Positions 47,420 through 57,535 of a DNA stretch of 64,000 nucleotides are shown here, piece after piece. Numbering within the stretch: the first letter of the stretch is position 1; each line of letters begins with the position of its first letter. A model generated the notes under the pieces. The model did not search any database. It saw only the letters and a list, made by a program, of their open reading frames with translations, and was not told the origin of the DNA. The stretch comes from Phenylobacterium sp. J426 (GTDB lineage: Bacteria > Pseudomonadota > Alphaproteobacteria > Caulobacterales > Caulobacteraceae), in NCBI RefSeq assembly GCF_024699945.1, contig NZ_JAJOMY010000001.1, positions 2,294,001-2,358,000 on the forward strand, written 5' to 3'. Both the position numbers and the translations under genes were made by a program.

Positions 47420-48900
47420 TTAAACCTTCGTAATGCGGAAACCGCTCGCGAGCAGTTCGTTCGACGGCTCGTCGGACGCCCATGGGGCGGCCAGCGACGA
47501 TCTGCCCATCAATCGGCCCTCGATGTTCCAGCGCACGCCTTCGGCGCGCCAGCTGGCCTCCGCGGCGCCGCCGAATTCGTGGGCCAGTCCCCGCATGAGG
47601 CGGGAGCCGAAGCCTTCCGAGACGGGCGGCGCCACCGGGGGCCGCCATGCTCGGCCCACACCAGGTTCAGCCGATCGAAGGCCTCATGCGCTCCGCGCGG
47701 GACAACGCTCCAGCTCAGGTGAACCCGCCCGGCCGGCGCGCTCAGCGCGCCGTGCTTCACCGCGTTGGTCGCAAGCTCGTGCAGCGCGAGAGAAAGGGCG
47801 AGCGCCTCCTGCGGCGCCAGGCGCACGGAGGGACCTTGCAGGACGAAGCGCGCCGGGTCGTCGGCGCCGAACGGCTCGAGCGCGGCCGCAACTGTGGGCC
47901 GAAGCTCCGCCCCGGACCAATGCTCCGCCGTCAGCACGTCGTGCGCCCGCGACAGCGCCATCAGCCGGTCCAGGAAGGCGGCCTGGCCGGCGCGCGGGTC
48001 CTCGGCGCGGCCCGCCTGGGCGGCGAGGGACTGCACCGTCGCCAGGGTGTTCTTCACACGGTGGTTGAGCTCGTTGATCAGCAGCCGCTGGCGCGCCTCG
48101 GCGAGTTTCGCCTCGCTGATGTCCTCGATCACGGCCGTGACGAACTGGATGGATCCCGCGTCGTCCCGCTGGGCCGACACGTGGTTGCGAACCCAGACGG
48201 AGGAGCCGTCCGCACGCAGGTAGCGCTTTTCGATGACGAAGGGCTCGCCGGTTTCGCTCAGGCGCTCGAAGAACAGGAGGTTCGTGGGCAGGTCGTCGGG
48301 ATGTGTGACCTGCTGCATGGTGAGGTCCAGCAGTTGCTCGCGCGACCTGCCGAGGATCTCGCACAGGCGGTCGTTGACCAGCAGAAAACGGCCGGCCATG
48401 TCGGTCTGGGAGATTCCGACCGTGGCCTGCGCGATCATGCCGGCCAACCGCGTCTCGCTGGCGCGCAGCTTCCGTTCGGCGAGCACCCGGTCGGTGATCT
48501 CGCTGCCCTGGGCGAAGATGCCGATCACCGCGCCCGAGGCGTCGACGATCGGCTGATAGACGAAGTCGAAGTAGCCATCCTCCAGGCGACCATCGTCGTC
48601 GCGGGGCAACTGGATGGCGATCTCGCGGCCCTCGAACGGCCGGCCGGTGCGGTAGACCTGGTCCAACAGTTCGATGAAGCCCTGGCCTTCGAGCTCCGGA
48701 ACCGCGTCGCGGAGACGCCGGCCCTCCAGTTCGCGGCCGCCCATCAGGCGCCGGTAGCCGGGGTTCGCGTAGTCGAAGATGTGCTCGGGACCGCGCAAAA
48801 CAACGGCCAGCGCGGGCGCCCGCTCGAACAGACGGCGAAGCTCCGCGGAGACGGCGAGCGCCGCCGCCGCCCTGCCCTCGTCGCCGCTGTGCTCCGTCAC
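47420..48900 (-). CDS. PAS-domain HWE-type sensor histidine kinase (one frameshift)
   Basis: About 493 residues in spliced frame. Two PAS domains (about 20-145 and 155-270) precede a HisKA_2/HWE kinase: phospho-acceptor histidine in LLINELNHRVKNTLATVQS and N-box in LALHELATNAVKHGALS. The frame breaks in the G-run 47637-47641, where one base seems missing; the corrected C-terminus reads GFGSRLMRGLAHEFGG. The start is GTG at 48900. No response regulator gene is adjacent. No transmembrane helix is seen. Confidence 0.88.
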
Positions 48901-49053
48901 CTGCGCCCCATGCCAATCCGCGCCGAAAATGCTCGGCCGCCCGGCTAAGCAACGCTGCACAGGGGCTGTATGCTCCCGCGGACTTGTCGACGCCAAGACG
49001 CAGGCCCAAAGTTCGGCGCACCGTCCATCTCGCATCGCAAAGGAGCCCTCGCC

Positions 49054-50052
<999 letters not shown>

Positions 50053-50059
50053 GCCTCGC

Positions 50060-51457
50060 TCACCCGGCGCGGCGCAGCGGCAGGACGTTCTCAGGCATCC
50101 GGTCCACCTGGAAGCGGCCGATCAACTCGGCAAGTTGCGCCGCCTCCTGTCGCAGCGAGTGGCTCGCGGCCGTGGTCTGCTCGACCATGGCGGCGTTCTG
50201 CTGGGTGACCTGGTCCATCTGGTTGACGGCGGTGTTCACCTCCTGAAGCCCGGTCGCCTGCTCGGCGGCCGAAGCGGCGATGTCGGCGACGACGTTGTTG
50301 ATCTCGGCGACCTGGCCGACGATGCGCTGCAGGGCCTGGCCGGTCTCGCCCACCAGGGTGACGCCCTGGCCCACCTGCTGGGTTGAGGCCGAGATGAGCG
50401 TCTTGATCTCTTTGGCGGCGTCCGCCGACCGTTGCGCCAGGGCGCGAACTTCCGAGGCCACGACCGCGAAGCCCTTGCCGGCGTCCCCGGCGCGGGCGGC
50501 CTCCACGCCGGCGTTCAGGGCCAGCAGGTTGGTCTGGAACGCGATTTCGTCGATCACCCCGATGATCTGGCTGATCTGGGCGGAGGACTGCTCGATCTGG
50601 CCCATGGCGGCGACGGCGTCGCGCACGATCTGGCCCGATCGCTCGGCGTCCCCCTTGGCGGTGGCGACCACGCTGCGGGCGTGGTTGGCGCCCTCGGCGG
50701 TCGTCCGCACGGTGGCTGTGATCTGGTCCAGAGCTGCGGCGGTCTCCTCGAGGGAGGCGGCCTGCTGTTCGGTCCGGCGCGAGAGGTCGTCCGCGGCTTG
50801 GCCGATTTCGCCCGTGGCCGACCCGACGCGGTCGGCGGTGTCGATGATCACACCCATCACCTCCGCCAGCTGCCCGATGGCGGCGTTGAAGTCGGCCTGC
50901 ACCGAGGCGTAGGCGGCAGGGAACTGCCCATCCAGCCGCGCCGAAAGATCGCCCGCGGCCAGCGCGGTGAGCCCGTCGGCCAGGCTGCGCATCGCGAACG
51001 TCTGGGCCTCCGCCGCCGCGCGGCGCTCCGCCTCGCCGGCGGCGCGTTCGTGCTCGACGGCGGTCACGTCGCTTGCGAACTTGATGACCTTGTAGGGCCG
51101 GCCTTCACGGTCGAGCATCGGATTGTAGGTCGCCTGAATCCAAACCTCGCGGCCGCCCTTACCCAGCCGCCGGTATTTGTCGGCGAAGAACTCGCCCCGG
51201 CCGAGCCGCGCCCAGAAGTCACGATAGGCATCGCTTGCGCCGTACTCGGCCTCGACGAAAAGGCTGTGGTGGCGCCCCACGACCTCCTCGGCGGTGTAGC
51301 CGAGCGTGGCCAGGAAGTTCTCGTTGGCCGCCAGGATGCGGCCCTCCAGATCGAATTCGATCACCGCCTGCGACCGCATGATGGCGGCCACCTTGGCTTC
51401 GAGTTCGGCGACGTAGTCCTCATGCGCTTTGCGGCGCTCGGTCTTCAGCTTGAACAT
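50060..51457 (-). CDS. soluble PAS-containing methyl-accepting chemotaxis protein
   Basis: A 465-residue chemoreceptor with no transmembrane segment. One PAS domain (about 25-140) reads FDLEGRILAANENFLATLGY, then a short HAMP-like stretch (LADGLTALAAGDLSARL), then the signalling domain with the conserved hairpin tip (EIAFQTNLLALNAGVEAARA). The C-terminal pentapeptide for CheR binding is absent. It is likely cytoplasmic and senses redox or small ligands through PAS. Promoter region is shared with ohrR, where a CtrA-type box lies. Confidence 0.93.
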   Translation of the reverse strand: MFKLKTERRKAHEDYVAELEAKVAAIMRSQAVIEFDLEGRILAANENFLATLGYTAEEVVGRHHSLFVEAEYGASDAYRDFWARLGRGEFFADKYRRLGKGGREVWIQATYNPMLDREGRPYKVIKFASDVTAVEHERAAGEAERRAAAEAQTFAMRSLADGLTALAAGDLSARLDGQFPAAYASVQADFNAAIGQLAEVMGVIIDTADRVGSATGEIGQAADDLSRRTEQQAASLEETAAALDQITATVRTTAEGANHARSVVATAKGDAERSGQIVRDAVAAMGQIEQSSAQISQIIGVIDEIAFQTNLLALNAGVEAARAGDAGKGFAVVASEVRALAQRSADAAKEIKTLISASTQQVGQGVTLVGETGQALQRIVGQVAEINNVVADIAASAAEQATGLQEVNTAVNQMDQVTQQNAAMVEQTTAASHSLRQEAAQLAELIGRFQVDRMPENVLPLRRAG

Positions 51458-51577
51458 GGGTCCCGCACATCACTGTTCGCGGCTCTGTGGCCGTTGAGCG
51501 GGGCGCTATGACGCAGGTTAGCTTAAGGAATGACTTATCGAACTCGATATAATCGCAGTTTAGCGTATAGAGTGCGA

Positions 51578-51592
51578 TTAACCCTGTGTTTA
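51578..51592 (+). promoter_or_regulatory. CtrA-type box between the chemoreceptor and OhrR-like genes
   Basis: TTAA-CCCTGTG-TTTA has the seven-base spacing of CtrA sites and matches seven of eight fixed bases. It lies in a locally AT-rich region 43 bases before the OhrR-like start and 121 bases before the divergent chemoreceptor start. Control of the chemoreceptor would fit the swarmer-cell programme. Confidence 0.5.
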
Positions 51593-51634
51593 CAGGCTTG
51601 GGTTGTGCTGTGCTGGAACTCGGGGGAGTGAGCC

Positions 51635-52126
51635 ATGTCATCTTTGCAGATCTCAGCGTGCGCCACGTCCGGCGAGCCGCTGGGCGAGGAGGCCTATGGC
51701 GACCTGCAGGTCGACCGGCAACTTTGCCTCGCGCTGCAGATCGCCGACAGCCAACTGACCCGCATCTACCGCGAGCTGCTGAAGCCGCTCGGCCTCACCC
51801 ACCCGCAATACCTCGCGCTCCTCGTCCTGTGGGAGAAGTCGCGCTGCACCATGGGGGATCTTCGCCGCACGCTCTGCATGGACACCGGGGCGATCACGCC
51901 GCTGATCAAGCGGATGGAAAGCGAGGGGCTCCTGCGCCGGACCCGGGACACCGAGGACGAGCGTCGCGTCTGGGTGGACCTGACGCCCAAGGGCTGGGGC
52001 CTTAGGGACGACGTCGCGCGCGTGCGCCGCGAGGTGAAGCGCCGCCTGCCGCTGAGCCCCGACGAGCTGGCGGACCTGCGGAACGCCCTCCAACGGCTGA
52101 ACGCCCAGCTGCTCGACGCGCACTGA
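51635..52126 (+). CDS. MarR-family regulator, OhrR-like
   Basis: A 163-residue winged-helix regulator. The N-terminal RQLCLALQIADSQLTRIYRELL has the cysteine position of OhrR peroxide sensors, followed by LTHPQYLALLVLWEKSR and the wing DTEDERRVWVDLTPKG. OhrR proteins repress organic hydroperoxide resistance genes; no ohr gene is adjacent, so the target is unclear. The first ATG (51635) follows GGGGGAGTGAGCC. Confidence 0.85.
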   Translation: MSSLQISACATSGEPLGEEAYGDLQVDRQLCLALQIADSQLTRIYRELLKPLGLTHPQYLALLVLWEKSRCTMGDLRRTLCMDTGAITPLIKRMESEGLLRRTRDTEDERRVWVDLTPKGWGLRDDVARVRREVKRRLPLSPDELADLRNALQRLNAQLLDAH

Positions 52127-52233
52127 ACTGTCGCGGCCGCGCGCCGCTTGCGCTGGCCGGGCTTATGGCGCCTGTATCGCCGCTTACGGCCTGACTCGGA
52201 CGATCTGAAATCGGGCGGCGCATCGGGGGATGC

Positions 52234-53520
52234 ATGTTCAGTCTAGCGAACGCCCAGAGCCTGGTCGGTGTGGCGCTTGTCCTCGGCCTCTGCTGGACCA
52301 TCTCCGAGAACCGCCGGAAGTTCCCCTGGAAACTGGCGATCGGCGCCATCGCGGTGCAGGCCCTGCTGGTGCTGGCGCTGTTCGGCCTGCCGGCGCTGCG
52401 GATCGCCCTGCAGGGCGTCGGGCACGCCGTCGACGGTCTGGCGGCCTCGACACAGGCCGGCGTCGCCTTCGTGTTCGGCTTCCTGGCCGGCACGCCCAGC
52501 CAGCCGTACCCGCTGACCGACCCCGGCTCGATGTTCGTCTTCGCCTTCCGCGTGCTCCCGGTGATCCTGGTCGTCTGCGCCCTGGCCGCCCTGTTGTGGC
52601 ACTGGCGCATCCTGGTGTGGGTGACCCGCGGCTTCGGCGTGGTGTTCGAACGCACCATGGGCCTGCGCGGTCCGCCGGCGCTCGCCACCGCCGCCACCGT
52701 CTTCATGGGCCAGGTGGAGGGGCCGATCTTCATTCGCAGCTATCTGGCCGGCCTGTCCCGCTCGGAACTGTTCATGCTGATCGCCGTCGGCATGGCCTGC
52801 GTGTCGGGCTCGACCATGGTGGCCTACGCCACGATCCTGAAGGACGTGCTGCCGAACGCCGCGGCCCACGTGCTCACCGCCTCCATCGTCTCGGCGCCCG
52901 CCGGGGTGCTTCTGGCTCGGATCATCGTGCCGCGCGACCCCGACGTGGAGCAGGCCCAGGCCTATGACCCCGCCGCCTCCAAGCGCTACGAGAGCTCCAT
53001 CGACGCCCTGATCAAGGGCACCACCGACGGCCTGCAGATCGTACTCAACGTGGGCGCGACGCTGATCGTCTTCGTGGCCCTGATCGCCATGGTCAACCTG
53101 ATGCTCGGCGGCCTGCCGGAGGTGGGCGGGGCGCCGATCTCGGTCGAGCGCATCCTGGGCGTGGTGTTCGCGCCCCTGGCCTGGGCGATCGGCGTGCCCT
53201 GGCACGACGCGCCCACTGCTGGCTCCCTGCTGGGTGTGAAGCTGGTGCTGACCGAGTTCACGGCGTTCATCCGCATGGGCGGCATCCCGCTGGAGGCGAT
53301 GGATGAACGCTCGCGCGTCCTGATGACCTATGCGCTGTGCGGCTTCGCCAACGTCGCCTCGGTGGGCATCAACCTGGCCGGCTATTCGGTGCTCGTGCCC
53401 GAGCGACGTAACGAGGTGGTGGGGATGGTCTGGAAGGCGATGTTCGCCGGCTTCCTCGCCACGTGCCTGACCGCCTCGGTGGTGGGTCTGCTGCCGGCGG
53501 GCTTGTTCGGGCGCGCTTGA
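52234..53520 (+). CDS. concentrative nucleoside transporter (CNT/NupC family)
   Basis: A 428-residue membrane protein with about ten hydrophobic segments. Family motifs are FRVLPVILVVCALAALLWHW, the GQVEGPIFIRSYL segment corresponding to the GQTEAPL nucleoside-binding loop, and ASVGINLAGYSVLVPERRNEV. It imports nucleosides with protons or sodium. The GQVEGP variant differs from the usual GQTEAP, which may alter selectivity. Confidence 0.9.
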   Translation: MFSLANAQSLVGVALVLGLCWTISENRRKFPWKLAIGAIAVQALLVLALFGLPALRIALQGVGHAVDGLAASTQAGVAFVFGFLAGTPSQPYPLTDPGSMFVFAFRVLPVILVVCALAALLWHWRILVWVTRGFGVVFERTMGLRGPPALATAATVFMGQVEGPIFIRSYLAGLSRSELFMLIAVGMACVSGSTMVAYATILKDVLPNAAAHVLTASIVSAPAGVLLARIIVPRDPDVEQAQAYDPAASKRYESSIDALIKGTTDGLQIVLNVGATLIVFVALIAMVNLMLGGLPEVGGAPISVERILGVVFAPLAWAIGVPWHDAPTAGSLLGVKLVLTEFTAFIRMGGIPLEAMDERSRVLMTYALCGFANVASVGINLAGYSVLVPERRNEVVGMVWKAMFAGFLATCLTASVVGLLPAGLFGRA

Positions 53521-53523
53521 CCG

Positions 53524-53545
53524 AAAGTGAACGATCGGTCACTTT
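53524..53545. promoter_or_regulatory. 22-base TetR-type operator upstream of the GST gene
   Basis: AAAGTGA and TCACTTT flank the centre ACGATCGG; the core CGATCG is itself palindromic and only one pair is mismatched. The shape is typical of TetR-family operators. It lies 30 bases before the GST start and four bases after the transporter stop. No tetR gene is in the window close by. Confidence 0.6.
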
Positions 53546-53574
53546 TGTTCCGACGACAGGAAGGGAGGCCGGTC

Positions 53575-54207
53575 ATGAAGCTGTACGACACCCCGCTCGC
53601 GCCCAATCCGCGCCGCGTCCGCTGGTTCATGGCGGAAAAGGGCATCGAGGACATCGAGATCGAGACCCTCAACCTGATGGAGGGGACGCACAAGCAGGTC
53701 AGCTACCTGCGCAAGGCCGGCCTGCCGAACGTGCCGATGCTCGAGATGGACGACGGGACCTGCATCACCGAGTCCATCGCCATCTGCCGCTACCTCGAGA
53801 GCAAATACCCCGAGCCAAACCTCTTCGGCCGGACGCCGGAGGAGACCGCGGTCATCGAGATGTGGACGCGTCGGGCCGAGATGCTGGTCGCCACCCCGCT
53901 GATGCTTGGCGTCCGCCACACGCACCCGATGATGGGCAAGCTGGAGGCGCAGAACCCCGAGGTCGGCGACTACAACCTCAAGGCCGGGGTCAAGGCGCTG
54001 AAGGTGCTGGACCGCCAGCTCAAGGAGTCCGAATGGCTGGCGGCCGACCGGCTGACCATCGCCGACATCGTGGCCTTCGTCGGCGTCGACTTCGGCCGGA
54101 TGATCAAGCTGCAGCCGCCCGAGGATCTGACCAACGTGCTCCGCTGGCACGCCGCCATGAAGGCTCGCCCTGCCGCCGCCGCCGGGATGCCGCAGAAGGT
54201 GGCCTGA
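53575..54207 (+). CDS. glutathione S-transferase
   Basis: A 210-residue GST. The N-terminal thioredoxin-fold domain starts KLYDTPLAPNPRRVRWFM and has the cis-proline VPMLEMDDG and ITESIAICRYLE (glutathione-binding Glu-Ser); the C-terminal domain is helical with LTIADIVAFVGVDF. The ATG at 53575 follows GGGAGGCC. It conjugates glutathione to an unknown substrate and is probably regulated through the operator at 53524-53545. Confidence 0.93.
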   Translation: MKLYDTPLAPNPRRVRWFMAEKGIEDIEIETLNLMEGTHKQVSYLRKAGLPNVPMLEMDDGTCITESIAICRYLESKYPEPNLFGRTPEETAVIEMWTRRAEMLVATPLMLGVRHTHPMMGKLEAQNPEVGDYNLKAGVKALKVLDRQLKESEWLAADRLTIADIVAFVGVDFGRMIKLQPPEDLTNVLRWHAAMKARPAAAAGMPQKVA

Positions 54208-54208
54208 T

Positions 54209-54661
54209 CTAGCGCCCGCGCAGCGCGACCCAGCGCTCGCGCGGAATCCGCATGAAATAGTGGACGTCGTCGACGTCGTACTGTTCGAAGCCTTCGCGCT
54301 CATAGACGTGCCTGGCGCGCGGATTGCCGAGCGCAACGTCCAGCTTCATGGCCTTGGCCGCTGTGTTCTCGAACACCCAGGTCATGATCGCCCGCAACAG
54401 CGCCGTGCCGCGTCCGCCGCCGGGTTCCGCGACCGCGATCCGCCGGAGCAGGATGGTGGGCGCGTTGAATTCCTGCAGGATCACGAATCCCGCCAGCCGG
54501 TCGCCGTTCCGCAGGCCGAAGTAGCGCGCATCCGGCGAGGCGAATTGCTGCGCATGCTCGTCGGCCTCGAACCGCCCGATGAAGGCGTCGTAGCCGGGCA
54601 GGCGCTCGAGACGCATCACCTCGGGGATGTCGGCGGGGCTCAGCGGCGAGAGCAGGCTCAT
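54209..54661 (-). CDS. GNAT family N-acetyltransferase
   Basis: A 150-residue acyltransferase with the GNAT core: LLRRIAVAEPGGGRGTALLR is motif A (acetyl-CoA pyrophosphate loop) and NPRARHVYEREGFEQ is motif B. The ATG is at 54661, eight bases after the thioesterase stop, so the two likely share a transcript. The acceptor substrate is unknown. It converges with the GST gene, with one base between the stops. Confidence 0.87.
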   Translation of the reverse strand: MSLLSPLSPADIPEVMRLERLPGYDAFIGRFEADEHAQQFASPDARYFGLRNGDRLAGFVILQEFNAPTILLRRIAVAEPGGGRGTALLRAIMTWVFENTAAKAMKLDVALGNPRARHVYEREGFEQYDVDDVHYFMRIPRERWVALRGR

Positions 54662-54669
54662 GGCCACGC

Positions 54670-55143
54670 TTAGGTCGGACGCTTGCCGACCTTCTTCAAG
54701 ACCGAGGAGAAGCTCATCATCGGCTCGCCGCCGCGGGTGGCGTTCACGATCAGGCCGCGGACGAAGACCATGCTGCGCCCTTCCTTCACCACCTCGCCGG
54801 TGCACTCGATCAGATCGCCGACGCCGGCCGAGCCCACGAACTCGCCGTTGAACGTGGCGGTCACCGCCATGCTGCTGTTCAGCGCCTCGCGGGCGATCAC
54901 GAACAGGCAGAAGTCGGCGAAGGTCATCATGCACCCGCCGTGCAGGAACATGCCGCCGTTCATGTGCCGCCGCTCGGCCCGGAAGGCGCAGACGCGGCCC
55001 TCCGGCCGATCCTGGAAGTAGAACGGTCCCGTCAGGTCCTCGTACGGGTCGCCGCCGGGATAGTACGACCACCCGGCCCACTCGCCCTCGGTCACCTGCG
55101 TCAGATGCGAGGTGTAGTTGTGCTCCTGATCGCCGCCGTCCAT
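54670..55143 (-). CDS. PaaI-type acyl-CoA thioesterase
   Basis: A 157-residue hotdog-fold protein. MNGGMFLHGGCMMTFADFCLF holds the HGG and acidic-helix pattern of PaaI thioesterases, and SSMAVTATFNGEFVGS is the following strand region. It cleaves acyl-CoA esters. Divergent from the thiolase across a palindromic site, and beside acyl-CoA dehydrogenase genes, it fits fatty-acyl metabolism. The start is ATG at 55143. Confidence 0.85.
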   Translation of the reverse strand: MDGGDQEHNYTSHLTQVTEGEWAGWSYYPGGDPYEDLTGPFYFQDRPEGRVCAFRAERRHMNGGMFLHGGCMMTFADFCLFVIAREALNSSMAVTATFNGEFVGSAGVGDLIECTGEVVKEGRSMVFVRGLIVNATRGGEPMMSFSSVLKKVGKRPT

Positions 55144-55175
55144 CGCCCCTCCGAACCGTTTGCAGACCGAACTTT

Positions 55176-55189
55176 CAAACACTAGTTTG
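55176..55189. promoter_or_regulatory. palindromic operator in the thioesterase-thiolase divergent promoter
   Basis: CAAAC-ACTA-GTTTG is a perfect inverted repeat of five-base arms in the 79-base gap between the two divergent starts (55143 and 55223). TetR-family repressors often bind such sites before acyl-CoA genes. Confidence 0.55.
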
Positions 55190-55222
55190 CCGGCTCGCTT
55201 ACAAGCCCGTCGAGGAGCCAAG

Positions 55223-56431
55223 ATGCAAGGCCGGACCGTCTATCTCTGCACGGGCGCGCGCACGCCGATCGGCCGTTACGGCGGGGCGCTGGCCAAGGTG
55301 CGCGCCGACGACCTGGCGGCCCATCCGCTGAAGGTGCTGATGGAGCGGCTGCCGAACCTCGACTGGGAGGCGGTCGACGAGGTGGTCTACGGCTGCGTGA
55401 ACCAGGCTGGCGAAGACAACCGCAACGTCGCGCGGATGGCCCTGCTGCTGGCCGGCCTGCCCGAGCGGACGCCCGGCATCACGGTGAACCGCCTCTGCGC
55501 CTCGGGCCTCGACGCCACCATTGCCGGAGCCCGGATGATCGCCACGGGCGAAGCCGACCTCGTCATCACCGGCGGCGTCGAGAGCATGACCCGTTCGCCC
55601 TTCGTCATGGGCAAGGCCGACGCGGCGTTCTCGCGCAGCGCGGAGATCTTCGACACCACCATCGGCTGGCGCTTCGTGAACCCCAAGATGCAGAAGGACT
55701 ACGGCGTCGACTCCATGCCGGAGACCGCCGAGAACGTGGCGACCGACTACCAGATCGAGCGCGAGGCGCAGGACGCCTTCGCCTTCCGCAGCCAGCAGCG
55801 CGTCGGCGCCGCCCGCGCCCGCGGCTTCTTCGACGGCGAAATCGCGCCGATCACCATCAAGGACCGCAAGGGCGACGTGGTGGTCAGCCAGGACGAGCAT
55901 CCGCGGCCCGACACGACGCTGGAGGCGCTGCAGTCGTTGAAGCCGATCGTCCGCCCGGACGGCACCGTCACCGCCGGCAACGCTTCGGGCGTCAACGATG
56001 GCGCCGCCGCCTTGGTGCTGGCCTCGGAAGAGGCGGTGCGGAGATACGGCCTCGAGCCGCTGGCCCGCGTCGAGGGCGGGGCGTCGGGCGGCGTCGCGCC
56101 GCGGATCATGGGCGTTGGCCCGATCCCGGCGGTCGAGCGGCTGACCGGCCGGCTGGGGATCAGCGCGCGCGACTTCGACGTCATCGAACTGAACGAGGCC
56201 TTCGCCGCGCAAGGGTTGGCCTGCACCCGCTCGTGGGGCCTGCCCGACGACGCCGAGCACGTGAACCCGCACGGCGGGGCCATCGCCATCGGCCATCCGC
56301 TGGGCGCGTCGGGGGCGAGGCTCGCGCTCACCGCCGCCCGGACGCTGAAGGAACGCGGCGGAGATCGTGCGCTGGCCACCATGTGCGTCGGCGTCGGCCA
56401 GGGCTCGGCGCTGGCGCTGGCCAGGGCATGA
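55223..56431 (+). CDS. thiolase, beta-ketoadipyl-CoA/acetyl-CoA acetyltransferase type
   Basis: A 402-residue thiolase with the nucleophile cysteine in NRLCASGLDA, the ELNEAFAAQGLACTRSWG helix, GGAIAIGHPLGASGARL with the catalytic histidine, and the second cysteine in TMCVGVGQGSAL. The PcaF-like length and sequence suit beta-ketoadipyl-CoA thiolase, but ring-cleavage genes are not nearby, so fatty-acid oxidation is as likely. The ATG at 55223 follows GAGGAG. Its stop overlaps the next gene (ATGA). Confidence 0.93.
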   Translation: MQGRTVYLCTGARTPIGRYGGALAKVRADDLAAHPLKVLMERLPNLDWEAVDEVVYGCVNQAGEDNRNVARMALLLAGLPERTPGITVNRLCASGLDATIAGARMIATGEADLVITGGVESMTRSPFVMGKADAAFSRSAEIFDTTIGWRFVNPKMQKDYGVDSMPETAENVATDYQIEREAQDAFAFRSQQRVGAARARGFFDGEIAPITIKDRKGDVVVSQDEHPRPDTTLEALQSLKPIVRPDGTVTAGNASGVNDGAAALVLASEEAVRRYGLEPLARVEGGASGGVAPRIMGVGPIPAVERLTGRLGISARDFDVIELNEAFAAQGLACTRSWGLPDDAEHVNPHGGAIAIGHPLGASGARLALTAARTLKERGGDRALATMCVGVGQGSALALARA

Positions 56432-56940
56432 GGCCGGGGGCCGCGGTCCTCATGGCGACGCTGGCGGCGACGCCTGCGGCCGCCGAGGTCCGCTCGCAGG
56501 TGACCGCCGACGGCGCGCTGCGGCTCTGGGCCGGCGAGCGCGTCACCGTGCGCTTCAGCCCGGACGGCAAGCTCGAACTCGTCTCTGCTTTCGCCGCGCC
56601 GGAAGCCGACGTCCTGCCGCCGAAGCCGGGACAGGGGCGGTTCGACGAGACCCCCGAGGGCGTCGTCGTCTTCCTCGTCGGCCGCGACCGTGGCCGTCTT
56701 TGGCTGAAGACCGAGAGCGGCGTCGCCAAGGCCTTCGACCTGCGCGCCCAGGCGCTCAGCGGGCCGTCCGCCAAGCCCGAGATGCGGCCGATCAGCGCCT
56801 GCACCGTGCTGCCCCTGCTGACCGACTATCAGGATTGGCCCGGAGATGGCGCCGCGGGCCTGCAGTTGTATGAGGTCCGCTTCCGCGACACGAACGCGGT
56901 CGTCTGCACCAATCCCGCGAAGTACCCGCGACCCCAGTGA
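56428..56940 (+). CDS. secreted hypothetical protein
   Basis: A 170-residue protein with a signal peptide (MRPGAAVLMATLAATPAAA, cleaved near residue 19). The mature part is beta-rich with two cysteines (SACTVLP and AVVCTNP) that could pair. I do not recognise the family. It starts inside the thiolase stop codon and its own stop overlaps the next secreted protein, so the three are translated as a unit. Confidence 0.7.
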   Translation: MRPGAAVLMATLAATPAAAEVRSQVTADGALRLWAGERVTVRFSPDGKLELVSAFAAPEADVLPPKPGQGRFDETPEGVVVFLVGRDRGRLWLKTESGVAKAFDLRAQALSGPSAKPEMRPISACTVLPLLTDYQDWPGDGAAGLQLYEVRFRDTNAVVCTNPAKYPRPQ

Positions 56941-57504
56941 GCGCTGTCATGCTGTCCGCCGTCCTCGCCCTCGCTCTCGCCGCCCAGGCCGAGCCCGTCG
57001 CCACGGCGCCGAAGGCCCCTGCCGGCAAGGCCGCGCCCGCCGCCAAGGCGCCCAGCTCAGCCGCTGACCTTCAAGCCCGAGACGCTGGTCGACGGCGAGA
57101 CCCTGCAGATCGTGCTGGGCCAGCGCGCCGTGTTCCGCCTCGACGATCGCGGCCAGCCGGTGCTGCTCAAGGTCGAGAAGGGCCAGCTCCCCGAGGCCCA
57201 CGCGGACGGGACGGTCAAGGACGTCTTCGTCCCGCCGCCCGAGGGTCAGATCGCCGCCGCCCTCGATGGCTCGGCCGAGAAGCGAGCCACCGTGCTGAAG
57301 ATCTGGAACCGCACCGGCAAGCCGCTCGACTACCGGGCGATGGCGCTGATCCTCGGCAAGGACAACAAGCTGAACCCGGCGCCCGCGCCGGTGTCCTGCT
57401 CGCTGCCCCCTCGCAGCGTTCACATCGAGACCTGGCGCGCGCCGATCGTGGCCGTGGGCCTCGGCCGCTTCAAGGAAGCGGTGACGACCAAAGCCTGCCA
57501 ATAA
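56937..57504 (+). CDS. secreted hypothetical protein (one frameshift)
   Basis: About 188 residues in spliced frame, from GTG at 56937 (overlapping the previous stop) or, with a cleaner signal peptide, ATG at 56949 (MLSAVLALALAAQAEP). A Lys/Ala/Pro-rich linker follows, then a beta-rich domain with LVDGETLQIVLGQ and RAVFRLDDRGQPVLL and two cysteines. One extra C in the run 57051-57053 breaks the frame between KAP and LTFKPET. No family is recognised. It shows some similarity in style, not clear homology, to its upstream neighbour. Confidence 0.65.
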
Positions 57505-57535
57505 GATCAAGACCAAGAGAGAAGGGGACCGCCCG

